Shown here: one piece after another, positions 44,120-56,000 of the stretch
How positions within the stretch are numbered: the stretch's first letter is position 1
How the letters are laid out: each line of letters starts with the position of its first letter
From: Tetraselmis striata
Lineage: Eukaryota; Chlorophyta; Chlorodendrophyceae; Chlorodendrales; Chlorodendraceae
Direction: 5' to 3'
Assembly (NCBI GenBank): GCA_006384855.1
Contig: VCJN01002398.1
Coordinates: forward strand, 152,501-216,500
Length of the DNA stretch: 64,000 nt
Translations under genes and position numbers: made by a program
The notes under the pieces: generated by a model
What the model was told of the DNA's origin: nothing
Seen by the model: only the letters and a program-made list of their open reading frames with translations
Database searches by the model: none

Positions 44120-45911
44120 TGTTGATTTTCTAATTCTGGGGAACTGCTCTTTTTGTAATTCACACCGGTACCTTGTACCGCGACCGGTATGTAATGAGTG
44201 CATGTACTAGTAGCGACTACATGACGTAGGTGCATGATTATGTGTGGGTGGGGAGGGAAAGGGCGGGGGGGGAGGGGGTGGATGGTGTGCGTGCGCGATT
44301 GTGGCCATATATGTGGCGGTGCTAGCGCTGCATATATACGGTACCGTGCGCGGCGAGGGGGAAGGGGATGCAACACTGCACCGTTACGAGAAACACGTAG
44401 ACCGGTATGGTATGCAGTCGTACTTGGGTGAGTAGGCTGGTTCCCTTGGGCGCTCGGTCGCTGTCGCGGGTGAGGGTGGGCCGGCATTTGCTAATGACAA
44501 GCGGGTAAGTTGGCGTCCGGTTGCGGCGGACTTCCGGCGGACTATGAGTCGGTTGGACTCGAATCCACGGCTGACATCATGAGAGACACCTCCCCCCCCC
44601 CCCCCCCCCGCGCCGAAAATGCAGCCGCGTTTATCATGTAATGAATCCGCCTAGACTCTCCCATGTTGTCTTCGTGATCCGCGCACCTTGTGTCGAAATC
44701 GATGTATAGTATAGATGATGCCTCGTACATTCCGCGTGTCAACCCGTGGTGCGTCGTTTATCGGGGAAATAAAAGTGCGCATCATTCGTGTGAAGATGAC
44801 GATGGTGAATAAGGCAACTCTCATTAAATTACCTGGTTTAGGTGACCCCCCTCCCCCCACCCCCCGGTAGACACCCATACGTATGTCTATCGTAGTACAT
44901 TCGCAGCACACGCCCGCATGACCCCTTGTTTGCACATATGGACATCGCGCCAAGTGGTTCTAGGGCGGGTGGCAGTTCCTTGGCCCGCAAACTTGGCCAT
45001 GGCAACTAGCTAGGCATGCCAAGCCCCAAACATGCGGAGGGTATGGGACGACATGCGAAGTTATGATGATATGTAAGTTGTAAACAATGCGTTGTTTCCA
45101 TGTCTATCACTCCGTTGAGCTAGGCCGAGCATGCCCTATAGCGGTACTATATGCAGTAGTGAGATGCCTATTGCTTGCATGAAGCAATTCGTGGCCAGCT
45201 CCCAACGCGAGAGCCGCAAGTCCAGGTCGAGTGGGATGGCCGCAGAACTGGGGAAAGCGAATTGGTACTACTCCCGGTGCAGGTCGCCTAGCTGCATGAC
45301 ACCACCCCCCGCATGTTGTTGCAGTGCGCCTTCGTGGATCTCATGGAGCGACCCAATGGCCTTGCCGGCGCGCATCAGACTGGACAAGATGAAGGCAAAG
45401 CACTTTCCCCGGCCTTCAGTGTCACGCGCAGAGCACCGACTACATGATCCAGTTTTTCAAGGAGCCGCTTGTCAAGGACTGCAAATGCGAGGGCAGCAGC
45501 AAGGGCATCTTCAATCCTATGCGATTTCGAGCTTCGGTCTACCAAGAAGTCGGCGAGTTCCCCATGCCAATGCCTATCCCCACACCCCAACCAATAGGTG
45601 AGAAGCCCATTCACCTGCATTACTACATCTTCGTTCAGGCGCAGCAACTTCCATTCACCAACAAGCATCAACCGTCTACAACGGCTTTGCGCCTCGCTGC
45701 TACTGCGAAGAAGCGGGAGGCCCTTGCCAGGTAGTCTCACCTTGCAGCTGCCCGGGTGCAGCCTATTGCGGCTCCAAGCATCTTGTCCTTGAAGAACAAT
45801 TATGCATTCATCATCGGCATCCAAACACGCGAGTCCGTGGAGTCATGCAGTGCAACTCATGCATGACGAAGCCTTGCTGCATTTTTTTTCTACTCCTGCG
45901 ATACAGTGGCA
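44120..45911. other. No secure gene; competing open frames on both strands
   Basis: Between 44120 and 45100 I see only short frames and C/G runs (44591-44610, 44848-44866). At 45130-45824 both strands are open. The plus strand (IQFFKEPLVKDCKCEGSSKG, MRFRASVYQEVGEF) and the minus strand (WKLLRLNEDVVMQVNGLLTY) both look protein-like, and I cannot decide which is real. Confidence 0.35.
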
Positions 45912-46444
45912 ATGAGCCCACCAGCCCGGCCAAACGGCACACCGCCCGTCACCGAGCACGAGAGTATACATCACATGGCTCTGGCCAAGTACAGACTGCA
46001 TGACGCCATGGAATCCGCCATCTTAATGTGTGACATGACAGCGCTGGACTACTATGATGACCCGTGATTCGACATCTTCCAATGCGACCCCTGGTTGAGT
46101 TGTATCCACATGTCGAGGCTAGTTTCTACACATCGGCCATCCAACTAGAGCGTGACAATCTATTGTGCTACCATTGTGCTGGGCAATGTGATTCCCTTGT
46201 CATGCTACACCTCTCCGTAGAGGCCCTAGCAAGACCCTACTGTGTAGTGCTTCCTGTCTGTTCTGAGTGCCTTAACAATGGTTGCAACATTGATGAATGC
46301 AAGCCCAAGCGAAGCATGATGCTGCGGCAGCGAGGGAGGCAGGGCGGCAGGCGGAGCGGGTTGCATATGCAAAGGAGGCAACATAGGAGGCAAGGAGCAC
46401 TAGCCTCCAAGACTGTCCCGGAATTATACTGTAATGGCCTGTAA
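45912..46444 (+). CDS. Cysteine-rich protein, unrecognised (two overlapping frames)
   Basis: An ATG frame of 51 codons (45912-46067; HHMALAKYRLHDAMESAILM) overlaps by two bases a second frame that runs to 46444. The second has a cysteine-rich segment (LCYHCAGQCDS, then VCSECLNNGCNIDECKPKR) that could bind zinc, followed by a basic Gln/Arg-rich tail. The join suggests either an intron or a frame slip. The gene lies in repeat-rich surroundings and may belong to a mobile element. Confidence 0.35.
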
Positions 46445-46893
46445 TCGCGATTTTCCCACGGAATGGGCTTGTAATCGCTGTATATACCGTGTAATCGCCA
46501 CTTTTTTGCTACGCTCGGTAGTCGCAATGAAGTCCCCGGCGGGCCCGCCTTCCGTAATTTATACCAGTACCATGTCGTGCCGTCCCCGTAGTACATTGGG
46601 CCTGCATCGCGCCTCGCGTGGTTAGCCGTAATCTTTGGGACTCCCGCCACGTTGTACTTTAACGCCCTACAATACAAGCTCCGTGACGACTCGCAACGGA
46701 CACTTTACTACCATGCATGCATCTCACGAGCGTCGGAGCGCCAGTGACTAGCCCCTACCAACCCCCGCCGCTGCGAGCCGCCGCCGCCGAGTAGTGGTGT
46801 GCCATCGGGCATCGCAAATCCAAGCGCCGTATTCCTGAGGGCAAGGAGGGCTAGACGCCTTCCGAGGGGACTTGGGTAGAGGTGACCAAGAAA

Positions 46894-48063
46894 ATGCGCT
46901 GCTGCGCGTGTGGCGCTTGCTTCACGAAGACTCGGTTCTACGACACACACAGATGGGCATGCGCCCAGTCGCCCCCGTCCACCGCCGCGCCTGTCGCAGC
47001 CGGCGATGATGGCGCCCTGCGGTAGCTGCTGCACTGTACGGCCGTCACCCCTCTGCTCCGTCCGGACCCGGTCAGACCGAAATGCGGGGCGAGCCGCCGG
47101 GTGCATCGATACGGTCGCCGCCGCCATCGCCCCCGCCGCCTCTCCGCCGCTCTCGTCTCCCCGAAACGAATCAGCGAGCCCCGTACCCGGCGGAGGGGAG
47201 GGGCGTTCGGTGTCGTCTGATGGTGGCCTGGCAGCAAGCATGGCAGCGCAGGAGATGAATGCCGAACTTCACGTGGGCGCTATTATGACCAAGACGTTCG
47301 GGACGCGGGGGACCTTTCTCGGCCAGGTAGTCTCCTACTCCCCCCCATGTTCCACCTGCCATATATATAGCCCCACCGCCGACATGTGACAGCCACTCGT
47401 GTGTACCATCCAACACCCAGGTCGTCGGCTAGAGATGGGATACCGAGGACGCAGACCCGGCTGATAGGGAGCTAGTGATGCAGGTGATTTACGACGATGG
47501 CGACTCGGAAGAGCTAATTGAGGCGAAGATACAACCGCTATACCCGACGACAGAGCAGCTGAGCGATTTCAGTCGCAGGTTGCCTCAAGGCGCCATTGGC
47601 GCCCTTCCGGCGTGCGCCCCTTGCGCACCCACCGACGGTGCCTTCGGGGGGTCCTTATATATTCGCTAAGGGGTGAGGGCATCGCACTGGCCACGTGTAA
47701 ACGATGATTTGCTGTGATCCTTACTACACGCGCACTCGTTTAGATGCTTGCGCGCATATGCCCACATGACATGAGCTACGCCAGCTTCTCGACGCCGATA
47801 GCGACGCCGAAGGCATTGTCGCAGGGGTTGTGGAAGGCAACCCCTCTGACGACAGCCGCAGCGACAGCGACGGCGAGAGACGCTGTTGCGAGGTATGACT
47901 TCAGTACCGGGATGTCAGCCGCCGTGAAGCAAGGCGCCTCAGCCGCGCCCGCCAACTGGGCGGCCTTCGCAGAGGCGCTGGATAAGTACTGTCAAGGAAC
48001 TGGCACACTGGAGCTTGAGCCGGCATGGAAGCGCGCATATGAAATGGAGCTCGAGCCCCATAA
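46894..48063 (+). CDS. Spliced gene with a Cys/His finger and an acidic linker, unrecognised
   Basis: The first exon is about 46894-47020 (ATG), with a finger of the form CCACGACFTKTRFYDTHRWAC and a donor GCG|GTAGCT. Later blocks are about 47240-47325 (MNAELHVGAIMTKTFGTRG), 47435-47570 (VMQVIYDDGDSEELIEAKI), an acidic exon at about 47790-47890 (EGNPSDDSRSDSDGERRCCE), and a last helical part at about 47915-48073 (ANWAAFAEALDKYCQG) ending in a stop. The layout of finger, DGD-containing beta module and acidic linker parallels the gene at 35.8 kb, and both are followed by the same minisatellite. Exon borders beyond the first are tentative. Confidence 0.35.
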
Positions 48064-48250
48064 CATCAAGTGACCCCCCCCCCCCCCCCCCCCCCCGGAC
48101 CCATGCCCCCTCTCTACCCCCATTTAATCATAACCTGAACCCATGTCATAGGTCAGAATCTTCACGCAGCAGGTTCTGGGTATATACGCAACTTTCCGCT
48201 ACCATATGTGAACCGCCTACTGCGTTCCCTGTTGCGCGTTGCTACCCTGC

Positions 48251-48371
48251 TGCGCGTTGGCGCCCCGCTGCCCCGTCCGCGGCGCGTTGGCGCCCCGCTG
48301 CCCCGGCCGCGGCGCGTTGGCGCCCCGCTGCCCCGGCCGCGGCGCGTTGGCGCCCCGCTGCCCCGGCCGCG
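48251..48371. repeat. 30-bp minisatellite, about 4 units, inverted relative to the 37.3 kb array
   Basis: Units containing GCGCGTTGGCGCCCCGCTGC are nearly the exact reverse complement of the unit at 37287-37750, with about two differences per 30 bp. Confidence 0.92.
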
Positions 48372-48419
48372 CTAGCAATGGAAATGCGGTTTGTGAAATC
48401 GACGGACATGAGTCGATTC

Positions 48420-50177
48420 AACTCTTATCTGCGGTCGAAAATGATATGTTATGATCGTTGATTATGATTAATGTTGGCTGCACTACCCCGCAGATACAAC
48501 CTGTATCACCAGTGTAAGATAGGAGCGCATCTTCTGGATAAAGGCACCCCCCCCCCCCCCCCCCACGCCTGACTCCAAACTGCCTACATAGTGTCGCCTT
48601 GCTGAGTTCTGGTATACACATACATGCGGGTTGTGCATAAGAAGCCCGAGACATGCCTGTGGTGTGCAGACACAAAACCTGAGACAAGCAGTGGGTGCCA
48701 ACTTATGAATACGGCAAGCATGCCGTACTGCGAGACAGGCGTGCCAAGGTGGAGCAGCATGACTACCATATGTATGTTGGGGGATTGCAGTTTTTCCTGG
48801 AGGTGACCCCCACCAGCCCTTCGCTGCCGGACCTCATCCTCGCTGTGTGCCGACTGCACGCAGTTGAGCGCACGGCAATAGGGTTCCCCCTTGGCACTGG
48901 TGATTGGCAGAGCAACGCGCCCTTTGTCAATAAAGATTGGCAGAGCAACGCGCCCTTTGCCATCCCTCTACAGTTCAGACTTGCTAGATCACACCTCCGC
49001 CCTTGGCAATAAAGTCCGTGTAGCTGTCACCACCTTCACGCATGCTAGACACAGATAGCATCAGGAATGCAATTGTAAGTGATGTTGAATTGATGCCCGC
49101 AAAATTTCAAACCACAATCTGCCTTACATGCATTTATCGCACCTTCATACAAGCACACTTTATTGCAATTATAATTGGGGCTATTGATGGACCAGCCATC
49201 CAGCCCTTTCCCATGTGCATTCCTGCGCTCTATGATTGCCTTGATCACGACCACGATGATCTTCACCTCCCCCTTCTTGTATTCCGGGCTCTGCATATCA
49301 TGACATCAAAGATAAACATCATATCAGAGCATGCTATGATAGACATATATATAATTGCATACATGCATGTGAATGGCACAGCAGCGGGACACACCTTCTA
49401 TTTGCCTTCTTGTACGAAGTAGCCCGCGTGATTCTTGATATGTGGGACTGCCTGCTAGATAGCGCAGCCTGTGGCTCCGGAGTAAGTTGCCTTGCGCCTT
49501 GGTGCACCGTGTGCCAACCGGCCTCTTGCGCGGCACTACAAGCCGTTTGGCAGCCCCGCCGTATTGGGATAGTCAGTCGCTTGTCTCATTACTGCTTATT
49601 GGGCTTGTGCATGCGCCTATATTAATTTATTACAATATATGTATATATTTATTATACATTTATATTCGATCATTATAACAGACAATTTATATATATATAA
49701 CATAATGATATAATATGCATATATTGCCTGCTGCGGAGCGCGAGTCGTCCAGGCGCGGCGCCGGACTTGTTTATTTCAGAAAGCGGCTGCGCCTACCTGA
49801 CGCACACTCGCCAGACAGTACAGGTACCGTAGCTGCTCGTCCCCCAGCACCCTCCATCATGGTTTCCAAGTGTCCGATGAGGGTGTCGTCTCGCTGTATT
49901 TTACCTCGTTTGTACCCGACTCGACGCGTGCGCAGATGTTGAACCCAGTACCCCCCCCCCCCACCCACGGGATCTGACATGGGCACTGGCGTTCAAAACG
50001 CCTCCGTCGACGGTCCATGCCATACTCCCACGAGCCAGGGGCTGAAGTCCACCCTGCAAGGTACAGTGAGTCGGCGGGTGGTTGACTTGACTGCGTAGAG
50101 GATTAGAATTTCACAGGCGTTGACCGCCCCGTGCTGCGTTACTTTTTGATGTTGCTCCTGCAGCTGAGGACAAGGCA
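48420..50177. other. No secure gene; AT-rich patch
   Basis: A plus-strand frame at 48695-49012 (FFLEVTPTSPSLPDLILAV) includes a 25-bp word beginning GATTGGCAGAGCAACGCGCC that occurs twice (48903 and 48936). Another frame at 49042-49422 is unrecognised. 49620-49710 is strikingly AT-rich for this window (TATATAT words). A C run lies at 49951-49962. Confidence 0.4.
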
Positions 50178-51020
50178 GTGATGCCAGCGTCGTCTCTGAC
50201 GAATGCTGGCCGCGCGACACTCAGATTCCTTAGGCTAGCTCGAGGTCTGCGAGGTTACGCCGCACTGGGAAGCCGCAGGTGAGTCGCGTTTGTTTTCGCA
50301 CTTGTTCGATTACACAGCCACCGCCGCCACGACAAGCAATCAACACGCATACTGACTGTTGCTGTGTCAGACCCCCGTCAAGTCCCTACGTTCGGCGGCA
50401 AGCCGATCGTATCGAGTGTTCAGCGCAATAAGATCGTGTCGCTGCCGCTGGCGGGCACCGCTGCATCGCCAAAGCTCCACGGCTTGGTGGGCGTGCTGGC
50501 GCAGCCGCAGAAGAGGGCGGGCGGCATTATCAAGCACAACACCAACGCGGTCAAGAACCTGGCCGCCACGCAAGCCGTCCCCGGCGACAACGTCGACGAG
50601 GGCAGTAGCCCGGAGCCCCCGGCCAAGAAGGCCAAGCAGCCCGCCAAGCCGGCGGCTGGAGGGCTGGCCCAGGGCCGGGGTGGTGCCGGGGCCAGGGCGG
50701 GCGGTGGGGCGCTCGGGTCGCGGGCCGGCCGCCGGGCCGCCGTAGCCGCTGCCGCCACCCGCGAGCCGTCAAAACCGGATGTAAATAATTTATTCCGCCC
50801 GCCCACTGCCGCGCGCCCGCTCACTGGCACTGCCGCGCGCGTGCTATCGCGGATTAGGCCAGAGCGTATCGAGATTGTCGGGCTTCAAGGGGCAGATGCA
50901 AAAATAGTCCGCGTTGGATGCAGCGTCGCGAAGACGTGTGATATGCGCCTGATGCAGTTTATTACGAGTACGTCACGGAACGACTACAGACGAGAGTCAT
51001 ACTACTTGTAAGATTACAAG
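50178..51020 (+). CDS. Unknown protein with nuclear-localisation-like stretch; second copy of the ORF in the 7-10 kb element
   Basis: An open frame of 215 codons (50364-51011) has no ATG at its left end. Blocks are PTFGGKPIVSSVQRNKIVSL, HNTNAVKNLAATQAVPG, a basic PPAKKAKQPAKPA, an Ala/Gly/Arg-rich linker, and a C-terminal part RPERIEIVGLQGADAKIVRV ending RRESYYL. Just upstream an intron-like interval (AGCCGCAG|GTGAGTCG ... GCTGTGTCAG|) is shared with the copy near 7.95 kb. An ATG at 50178 opens an Arg-rich presequence-like peptide (NAGRATLRFLRLARGLRGY) that runs to that donor, but its phase does not join to the 215-codon frame, so the first exon is unresolved. I do not recognise the family. 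Confidence 0.45.
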
Positions 51021-51034
51021 ATAAGTACATGGTT

Positions 51035-52142
51035 CCCCTACCTCTTGGGTTGAGCGGAGGAAAAGGAGAGCCGCGTCCGAAATTGCCTGGAATACGAGAG
51101 AATCGATACCGGTTGCAATACGGTTTTATCACGGATTTTTAAGCGTCCGTCCTCCGTCCGTCCTCCGTCCTCGTGTGCTGCGTTTTCGTGAATGAACCGT
51201 CATACGTTCGATCTGTGATCGTTTGATTTCTAGGCACTCCTACCATTGTCCGTAAAAATCTGCGACTAAGACGAATCTATCGTGAATTATACCGGAAACA
51301 TACTGCAAAAATCACGAATGTCCTCCGTTCGTCCTCCGTCATACGTGCTTCGTGTATGAACCGTCATACGTTCGGTTTTCGGTCGTTTGATTTCACGGTA
51401 CAGGGACGAGAACGGTAAAGTTCTGAATGAATGCGCGTGTATTCTAGCCGAGGCACGTCATATATTCGTCTGAAACGCTGAAATAACGCGGTACCGCAGC
51501 GCGTTTTTACTGCTGAATCAGCAAGCGAGACTCGCCCTCTTTATTTATACAGCGACTATGTATACGGTGGTCCGAGTATATAATTACATGAGCTAGCAGC
51601 AGAATATATTTGCTGTAAAATGATGCTGTAAAAAGGGGTCGCCGCGGTGCGGGGGCAGTCCGCCGACCCGGGGCCCGGCGTCCGTCGACGGACGGGCGAC
51701 GGTCGAACGATGGCGTCCGGCGTCCGGTTCCGGTACAGGCGGCGGGCGTGGCGATTCGCGGCGTGCCCGCCCCGTAGACCTGACGACCGGCCCGACCTGC
51801 GCGGCCTCGTGCGGGATGCGGGCCGCCTGTAGGCGGCTTGTACTGTATTGCTGATCTTGCAGTGCTGTTTTTTTTTTTTTGGGGGGGGGTAATACAACTT
51901 TTAGCGGTGGGTTGGGTACCGGCCTTTTTGTAATGCACACCAGTGGTCAGCGGCCCGCTTTTACGCGGCTTGCAGATTTAATCTGTTTTACAAAATAATA
52001 CGTCTCTTTTGAAAAATAAATTACTGACAAATCTAACGCTAAAAGCATTATTACCGGGAAACAACAGTATTACAAGATCAACACTACAAGCCGGCTAAAA
52101 GCGGCCCGCATTCCGCACCAGGCTCAACCCAAGAGGTAGGGG
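51035..52142. mobile_element. 1.1 kb element with a perfect 21-bp inverted terminus
   Basis: 51035-51055 and 52122-52142 are exact reverse complements, sharing CCTACCTCTTGGGTTGAG. Inside are two direct repeats of about 90 bp (51141-51235 and 51310-51400, sharing GAACCGTCATACGTTCG and CGTTTGATTTC). There is also the GC-rich block shared with 365-515 (51650-51790), and three copies of the GGGCCGC hairpin module. The word ACTTGTAAGATTAC sits just outside the left end. It is probably a composite of nested non-autonomous pieces. Confidence 0.55.
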
Positions 52143-53031
52143 CACCTCCACAAATCCCCGGCGCGAAGCGCCGCTTAGTATTACAGTAGTCGCTAATTAC
52201 GAGACAGGCTGGGAGCCTAGTGAGGCAGCATGCATCAACATCAACCGCAGCATCATGAGATGGTGCTGCACCGACCACAAGGCGCTACAAGCGCACAGCC
52301 AAAGTTGGTGCCCCCCTCCTCCATGTGTAATTATTCATTTCATCAGTGATGATTCTTCATATTTGCAATACAATGTATCTACTGTGTGCCATGAGTTAGA
52401 CGGCGACCAACCAGAGCCAGAGAGAAGGATGTTTCCCTGTAAATCTGCAACATGCATGTCCTCACATATGTGTTGATTTCTTCATTGCCGTGTAGCACAT
52501 ATGCATTGCATTATTTGGCATGGTGCATGGCATGGGCAGTTTTGTTGTGCATTACATGTGCAGCCAACATGGTGGTGTTGATGATGTGCCATCATTGCAT
52601 TGGCAGTGTTGTTCTGCATTGCATAGGCAGTGCTACTGTGCATTGCTTTGCTGGAATAGGGCAGCAATATTTTTATTTTCCTACTTAAAGGGCTGATAAA
52701 AGTCGGGGGGGGGGGGGGGGGGCGGGGGGGGCGGGGTTACGTAAACTTGTCATTTAATTGATTTGGCCTAATGTAGCGGGCGCGCCCCGCCTTATTTATG
52801 CCGCGTATGCGCTGCGCGCGCTGATGTTGTGCTGTCATGGATCGTCGATCATCGGCACTCACCCTACCGGTACTACTGGCAATCATGCGCCCACGTCGGG
52901 AGCAGGGCGGGGTCTGCTCGACGACCCAGAGCGCTGCAACGCGGCGCAGCCCGAGACCCGCCCATATCGACCGGACAGCCACCTAAGCGCCGCTATCATC
53001 TGCGCCGGGGGCGGCCAGAAGCGTCGCCGTC
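52143..53031. promoter_or_regulatory. Upstream region of VPS13; simple repeats
   Basis: 52480-52660 is rich in GCATTG and GGCATGG words. A G run with interruptions lies at about 52706-52735. No coding sequence is supported. The VPS13 promoter should lie between about 52740 and 53031. A TATTTATG word occurs near 52792 but I cannot call it a TATA box. Confidence 0.4.
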
Positions 53032-56000
53032 ATGTTCGAGCGGCAGGTGGTGCCGCTGCTAAATCACTACCTGGGGCGCTACGCCTACAATGTGGACGCC
53101 TCCGCGCTCAAGATATCTGTGCTCAGCGGCAACGTGGAGCTGCACAACCTGCAGCTCAAGCCCGAGGCGCTCAACGAGCTCAATCTGCCCATCACTGTCA
53201 AGTCTGGCCTGCTGGGTTCGCTCAAGCTCAAGGTGCGCAGGAGTGGGTGATTTTCGCCCCTCGGCCTCTGCCCCAGACTCCTGCAGGCAGCCAGGCACAC
53301 CGGGGGCCTGTGCGTCCACTGCCCCGCGCAAATCGCTGGTGTGCCATCAAACTGCTGCCTGGCTCATGGGTGCACGACGAGATATGTCGATAGCGTTGTT
53401 GGCTGATGATGGCCGCGTTGAGGCTGCCCAATGTCCGACGGGGCAATGCAAAACATCTGTTTGTGGGCACTTGATGCCGTGGCGACAGTTGAGGGGCGGA
53501 GATGTGAAATAGCAGGGACTAGGCTGGGGGGGGGGGGGGGGGGGGGGGGGGAGGGGCTCGAGCGGCCGACTTACGCGGGGTGCCGCTTGCCTCTTGTTGC
53601 ATAGCTTATGTCTGCGATGACGACCCGCGGCTGGCTGCAGGTGCCATGGGCGAATCTCGGCCGCGAGCCAGTCATCTGCGAGCTGGACAGCATCTACGTG
53701 CTGGCTGTACCCAATACCGGCGAGGCGCAAACCGTGAGTTGCTCGAACACCGCCACCCTCTTTACCCCGTACGTGCGATGTACGGGGGCCAGCTTGCCTG
53801 ATGCCAACAATCCTGGCCACCAGGGCAAGGACGTAGATGAGGCGGAGTTGGAGCAGGCCAACAAGCGGCAAAAGGTGGACGAGGCGGAAAATGAGTTCAT
53901 CAAGGTGGACATGCCCACCCTGTGCGTGTGTGTAGGGCCCGGTATGCGCATGGTGGGGGCACTGCACATACGGGGCCTGGCAGGTACGGAGACTGTGCAT
54001 TTGCCTGGGCATGACTGCCTTCTGTGTGTGGACGGGCGGGCAGGCGTGGAAGCAGTCCCTGGAGATGCAGGCGGAGAAGCAATCCCCAGCAAAGGCAAGC
54101 CGCCGTGCAACGCCAGCCCATAGCCTACGGTGTATCGCCAGCTGCCTGCCCTCCCTGCCCCCGCCTGAGCCTGGCTCAGCTGCTGCAATGGTACTCTCGT
54201 GCAGGGCAAGCAGGGCGGACAGGAGGGGCAAGGCCGCTTGCAGTACTACCTGGAAACTATCCTGGGCAACCTCCAGATCAGCGTCACCAATGTGCACATC
54301 CGCTACGAGGTGCCGCCTCCGTCTCTGGTCCTCTTTACTGTACCCCTGTGGTGCCTGCCGGCTGGGCAACTGCTGCTGAGTTCGTGGGTCGCATCTTGGT
54401 CGTAGGATGCGGAGTCTGTACCAGGAGAGGTGTTTGCGTGTGGGCTCACGCTCGAGGAGATCAGCGCCTTTACCGTTGATGACAACAACAAGCGCACATT
54501 TGTGAGCTCGCATGCACTGGAGCACCTGCGCAAGGTGAGGCGACGCGCCGGCCGCCCACCTCCCATCTATCACCCTTCTGTCACATCTCACGGCCCGTGG
54601 TCTGTATGTTGCCGCAGACAGCCACGCTGCGCCGGCTGGCGTTGTACTTTGACGTGGGCAGCAAGCGCTGGAGTCCGCCTACAGGGCAATGGAAGTCGAT
54701 GGCGCGCTCGCACTGGGAAGCGATGTTCCGGCCAAGCGTGAGCGGCAGCGGCCCCACCGGTGGCCCGGACCACTTATACATCTTAGCACCCGTCAATGGG
54801 CGGCTCACCTATGACCACATCAACGGCAAGCTGCGGGAGAAGCTGCCTGTGAGAGCCCTTGCCCTGTCATCCCCCTTAACTGGTGCTACCCCAGTGCCAT
54901 ATCCCCTTGCCTTCCGCCCAGCGTCCCACCCCATCTCTACTTGCTTGCCAATGCAACACTCAGCGCGCACCGATGCAGAGCGGTGGCATGCTCAGGCGAC
55001 GTTCCATGAATGCGAATCGCAACAAGGCTTGTCATCAAGGCAATCTTCTCTGCAACCCAATCCTCGTCTTACCCTCCGTCTCTGCGCACAGGAATCTCAT
55101 CCGACAGAGAAGGCAGATGTCTCCCTGGCGTCCGTTGACCTCCGGCTCGCAGAGGGGCAATACAAGTGCATGCAGGCGCTGCTCGAGAGTATCTCCATGC
55201 ACAACCAGCGCATGCCGCACATGCACCTCCGCCCGCGCAGCCGTCCCCAGGGCCGCCGCGCCGTGCGCCGTTGGTGGCAGTACGCCATGCGCGCCACGAT
55301 GGGCGAGGGCTCCTCTGGCAAGGGGTACGGACACACACGGCTCTGACTACACTTCCTTCCCCACACCCACAGACATGTACATCCATGAACACTTGCGCAT
55401 ATTTGACATCGCCTTATGGCATGCTGTGCGTCTGGCAGGTTAACCTGGGAAGCTATACGAGCGGCATGCCGTGTAAGGCGGGAATACATCCCGATGTACG
55501 TGGAATGCCTGACCTCGGGCAAAGTGGGAGGCAACGATCGCATTCGAGAACTTGACAAAAATCTTTCCATTTGTACGTGCCCTCAAGAGCTCAAACATAG
55601 CCCCTCCCCTCCGACGTCAAAACACAGAACGTGCCCCGGATTGAACGCTCCTGCTTGTTGAGTGAATGGACCCCTGCAATTGGGGAGGGACGGAGGGCCA
55701 CAAATGTGTGGGGTCAGCGGATCTTCGGCACACCCTGAGGGTGTCCAACCGCTGCTGCATGTGTTGTACTGCAGCGGTGATCATGCACTTTCGCAAGACA
55801 GCCCACATGAAGGTGGAGAAGCAGAAGCGACTGGCAGCTGTCAAGAAGCGGGAGCAGCAGATTGCATCTGGGGAGGGGCGTGGCTGGTTCAGCTTCATGG
55901 GCTGGAGTCCCGGTGGGGGTGGTTCTGGCAACAAAGCAACGGCGGAAGCGCTGCCAAGCAAGCTGGACTTGGAAACAGAGTTCAATGAGGATGAAATGGC

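Noticed and set aside
44550-44575. T-loop-like GGATTCGAGTCC on the minus strand
   Set aside because: The stem has a mismatch and the 5' side of a tRNA is replaced by a homopolymer run.
53347-54591. A minus-strand open frame of 414 codons
   Set aside because: It lies opposite phase-consistent VPS13 exons and introns, includes a poly-Pro translation of a G/C run, and has no domain.
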